8,728 bases of DNA from Bacteroidota bacterium (lineage in GTDB: Bacteria; Bacteroidota; Ignavibacteria; Tepidaquicellales; Tepidaquicellaceae): contig DOWN01000110.1 in the NCBI GenBank assembly GCA_003519545.1, forward strand, positions 1 through 8,728, read 5' to 3'. Under the pieces are notes generated by a model. The model was given only the letters and a program-made list of their open reading frames with translations, did no database searches and was not told where the DNA came from. This document shows, in pieces, positions 6,635 to 8,728 of the stretch (positions within the stretch are counted from its first letter, which is position 1; the number at the start of each line of letters is the position of its first letter). Position numbers and translations under genes: made by a program.

Positions 6635-7129
6635 TTATGTCAATTTTAAAATTATATCTTCATATCCGGGAAAAGTTTTTAATAAATACTCTCTCTCTCC
6701 CATTTCAAAATCTTCAAAATCAAATCCCGGTGCTACGTTGCAACCGACAAGTGAAAAAGAATTTTCTTCAAGTACATAAGCACCAAACCATTCACCATAT
6801 TTCACGATTGCCTGAGGAAGTTCACCTTTTGACAAATCATTACCGAGAATAAATTCATAATATCCGTTAGTTTCTGACAGGCAAACAATTTTTACAGGGC
6901 TTCCGTTATGGAAATACCAAATCTCATCCGATTGTATTCTATGAAGTTTGGATACATCACTTGACCTCAATAAGAAATAGATTGAAGTGGAAAAAACTCT
7001 GTGATTTTTATATCTGCCGGGCAAATGGTCTTTATGAATTTTTTCTTCACTTTTAAAATTCTCTTTAAAAAATCCGCCTTCAGGATGTGGCAACATTTTC
7101 AAACCGTTTATGTAATCTTCTGCTTTCAT
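6635..7129 (-). CDS. Cupin-fold protein of the DUF985 (Cupin_5) family
   Basis: This 164-residue cytoplasmic protein has the standard length and all the recognisable blocks of the DUF985 cupins: LPHPEGGFFKENF at 13-25, STSIYFLL at 47-54, SKLHRIQSDEIWYFHNGSPV at 60-79, GELPQAIVKYGEWFGA at 102-117, and FSLVGCNVAPGFDFEDFEMG at 125-144. The cupin fold is a small double-stranded beta-barrel. H63, E69 and H74 occupy the area where cupins usually bind metal or ligand, but the biochemical role of the family is not established. It is the last gene of the minus-strand cluster, 18 bp after the Ppx/GppA gene and just before the terminator, so co-transcription with that gene and prmA is likely. No functional link to those neighbours can be read from the sequence. 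Confidence 0.88.
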   Translation of the reverse strand: MKAEDYINGLKMLPHPEGGFFKENFKSEEKIHKDHLPGRYKNHRVFSTSIYFLLRSSDVSKLHRIQSDEIWYFHNGSPVKIVCLSETNGYYEFILGNDLSKGELPQAIVKYGEWFGAYVLEENSFSLVGCNVAPGFDFEDFEMGEREYLLKTFPGYEDIILKLT

Positions 7130-7147
7130 TATAAAAGTTAATTTTAA

Positions 7148-8071
7148 TTATTTGGATAAAAATAAAAATACCCCATATCTGACACCTTTGGTAGAAACAA
7201 TAATTTCATCAAAGTTAAAATATTTCATAAACTCTAAAAGAATCAATGCTCCTGAAGTAATGATATCATTTCTTCCTTTCATATAACTTCCCAAGTTTAA
7301 TATTTCTTCATCGGTTAATCTTGAAAGTCTGTTAAACAAAATGTCCACATCATTCACAGATAATATACTTTTATGAACTTTAGTTTCATCAAATTCTTTT
7401 AACCCCTGATTCAAGGCACTCAACGAAGTTACAGTTCCGGCTATTCCGACAAGTTTTTTATCTTCGATATTAAGAAAATTAATTTCGAGAAATTTATTAT
7501 TTATAAATTCTTTTGCGTTCGTAAGTGTTACGTCGTTAATACCGTCTTTAAAAAACTTTTCTTTAATTCTTACAGAACCAACATCAATACTTTTACAGAG
7601 GAACAATGCATCATTGATAAAAGAATTTTCTGTACTGCCACCACCAATATCTAAAACTGTAAATTGTTCGGATTCTTCAGCACCTTCAAAATCATATAAA
7701 GCACCATAAAACCCAAATTTCGCTTCGGTGATTCCGTCAATCAGTTTAATTGTAATATCAGTTTTAGATGCAACCTGTGAGATTATGTATTTTTTATTTG
7801 AAGCATCCCGCAAAGCACTCGTAGCGAAAGCATAGATTCTATCCGCTTCATAACTTCTCGCGATGTTTGTAAATTCTTTTAAAGTTTTAATTAATCTTTG
7901 GAGGGCTTGGAAAGAAATTTCTTTTGATTCATCCACACCTTCACCTAATCTGGGAAATTCTGTGGACTCGTATAATTTTATAATCTTACCGTCAATTTTT
8001 TCCGCGATAAGAAGTATGCAGGTATTCGTACCGATATCAATTACTGCTATCCTGCTCGATTTTGATTGCAT
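7148..8071 (-). CDS. Ppx/GppA-family phosphatase, short form (exopolyphosphatase or guanosine pentaphosphatase type)
   Basis: This 307-residue cytoplasmic protein shows the ASKHA (actin-like ATPase) motifs of the Ppx/GppA family: the phosphate-binding loop AVIDIGTNTCILLI at 9-22, FATSALRDA at 82-90, the GITEAKFGFYG loop at 113-123 with E116 as the likely catalytic glutamate, the second phosphate loop VLDIGGGSTE at 139-148, GIAGTVTSLSA at 209-219, and KGRNDIITSGALILL near 265-279. Members remove terminal phosphate from polyphosphate or convert pppGpp to ppGpp. Length matches the short form with only the two actin-like domains; the C-terminal HD-type domain of the E. coli enzymes is absent. That makes it impossible to choose between the two activities by sequence. 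Its ATG (8069-8071) lies inside the end of prmA with a 35-bp overlap in a different frame, which suggests translational coupling. The next gene, the cupin, follows after 18 bp. Confidence 0.88.
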   Translation of the reverse strand: MQSKSSRIAVIDIGTNTCILLIAEKIDGKIIKLYESTEFPRLGEGVDESKEISFQALQRLIKTLKEFTNIARSYEADRIYAFATSALRDASNKKYIISQVASKTDITIKLIDGITEAKFGFYGALYDFEGAEESEQFTVLDIGGGSTENSFINDALFLCKSIDVGSVRIKEKFFKDGINDVTLTNAKEFINNKFLEINFLNIEDKKLVGIAGTVTSLSALNQGLKEFDETKVHKSILSVNDVDILFNRLSRLTDEEILNLGSYMKGRNDIITSGALILLEFMKYFNFDEIIVSTKGVRYGVFLFLSK

Positions 8072-8728
8072 AAATTCCTATCCATTCGGATTTATAATAT
8101 TTTTTCAGAATTTCAAAACCGTTTTCGTGTAATGCATCTGATATATCTTTATCTTCAATTTTAAGAATTCCGGAAAGAAATAATTTCCCATTACTGTTCA
8201 GTTTGAAATTCATATCACTTAAATTTTCAAGAATTACTGTTCTGATTATATTGGCTAATATAACATCGAAACCTGAATCATTAAGTTCTTTCAATTCGGA
8301 TTTTAGTAACTTAATATCTGTTGTGTGATTTATTTCAAAATATTCTTTTGCATTTTCAACGGCGTCATCATCATTATCAATTGCAACAATTTTGTCTGCA
8401 CCTAATTTTTGGGCGGCTATTGCAAGAACTCCTGTTCCGCTTCCGAAGTCGAGAATTTTTTTATCAGTTATTTCGAGATTCTCAATCATCATTTCAAGCA
8501 TTATCTGTGTCGTTTCATTATGTCCGGTGCCAAAAGACATTTTAGGATCAATCTCTATAATTATTTTATTTTCAGTATCTGTTATTGTATCTTTTTTCCA
8601 GGAGGGAGTTATAATTATTTTATTTTTTATATTAACCGGTTCAATGGTTTTCTCCCACTCTTTATTCCAGTCTTTATTCTCAAATTTTTTAATTATAAAA
8701 TCTTTTTCTCTTACTACACCTGTGCCTG
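8037..8728 (-). CDS. prmA: Ribosomal protein L11 methyltransferase PrmA, 5' end missing (cut by window edge)
   Basis: The reading frame stays open from the TGA at 8037-8039 to the right edge, giving about 229 residues. The ATG at 8540 is internal, because the 62 codons before it encode recognisable PrmA sequence: DWNKEWEKTIEPVNI, then TPSWKK and IIIEIDPKMSFGTGH. PrmA uses S-adenosylmethionine to methylate ribosomal protein L11. The SAM site is seen as the FGTGHNETT loop, motif I in ILDFGSGTGVLAIAAQKLG, the acidic motif II in IVAIDNDDDAVENAK, and the catalytic-loop segment DVILANIIRTVILENL. The missing part is the start codon and much of the N-terminal L11-recognition domain. It is the most upstream visible gene of the minus-strand cluster and overlaps the Ppx/GppA gene by 35 bp, so the two probably share a transcript. 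Confidence 0.92.
   Translation of the reverse strand, partial: GTGVVREKDFIIKKFENKDWNKEWEKTIEPVNIKNKIIITPSWKKDTITDTENKIIIEIDPKMSFGTGHNETTQIMLEMMIENLEITDKKILDFGSGTGVLAIAAQKLGADKIVAIDNDDDAVENAKEYFEINHTTDIKLLKSELKELNDSGFDVILANIIRTVILENLSDMNFKLNSNGKLFLSGILKIEDKDISDALHENGFEILKKYYKSEWIGIYAIKIEQDSSN

Noticed and set aside
6598..6852. An 84-codon plus-strand reading frame starting just after the receptor gene
   Set aside because: It runs through the strong terminator hairpin at 6606-6634 and then lies antisense to the well-supported DUF985 cupin gene. The predicted product has no coherent pattern.
8037..8540. Taking the ATG at 8540 as the start of prmA (167 residues)
   Set aside because: The frame continues open to the right edge, and the extra residues match conserved PrmA sequence (DWNKEW..., EIDPKMSFGTG), so this ATG is internal.
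1..8728. Search for mobile elements, CRISPR arrays, tRNA/rRNA genes, toxin-antitoxin pairs, phage or defence genes
   Set aside because: No transposase or integrase sequence, terminal inverted repeats, regularly spaced repeat array, clover-leaf sequence or defence-family motif was seen. Base composition looks even across the window.

Overview
This is an AT-rich chromosomal segment with nine protein genes (eight complete, one cut by the right edge). It most likely comes from a member of the Bacteroidota or the wider FCB group. Supporting signs are: signal peptides of the 'MKK...hydrophobic...SQ' type; a TonB-linked outer-membrane protein of the OMP_b-brl_3 type; a porin with FCB-style motifs; starts without Shine-Dalgarno sequences; and promoter candidates of the TAnnTTTG type. 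A finer placement cannot be supported from sequence alone.

Layout from left to right. A UbiA-family prenyltransferase, most likely the menaquinone enzyme MenA (180-1157, +), meets a secreted serine hydrolase of the R61 DD-peptidase/class C beta-lactamase family (1216-2295, -) at a shared bidirectional terminator. A small secreted protein of unknown function (2368-2703, -) lies just upstream of the hydrolase and may be co-transcribed with it. A 69-bp divergent promoter region carrying short phased repeats separates it from an outer-membrane porin (2773-3858, +). The porin ends one base from the end of an OsmC-family protein (3860-4276, -). A second divergent intergenic region then leads to a TonB-dependent-receptor-like outer-membrane protein (4409-6592, +), which stops at a second bidirectional terminator. 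The right end is a minus-strand cluster read in the order prmA (8037-8728, partial), Ppx/GppA-family phosphatase (7148-8071) and DUF985 cupin (6635-7129). Its genes overlap or are separated by 18 bp.

Four of the nine products carry export signals, so the left and middle parts are mainly an envelope neighbourhood: quinone lipid synthesis, a periplasmic or surface hydrolase, two outer-membrane barrels and a small secreted protein. The right part is housekeeping: ribosomal protein L11 methylation, polyphosphate or (p)ppGpp-type phosphate metabolism, and a cupin of uncertain role. I see no RNA genes, mobile elements, CRISPR arrays, phage genes or defence genes, and no convincing undescribed multi-gene system. 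The items most worth checking are the phased repeats in the porin/small-protein promoter region, the uncharacterised small secreted protein, and the very compact convergent gene ends.
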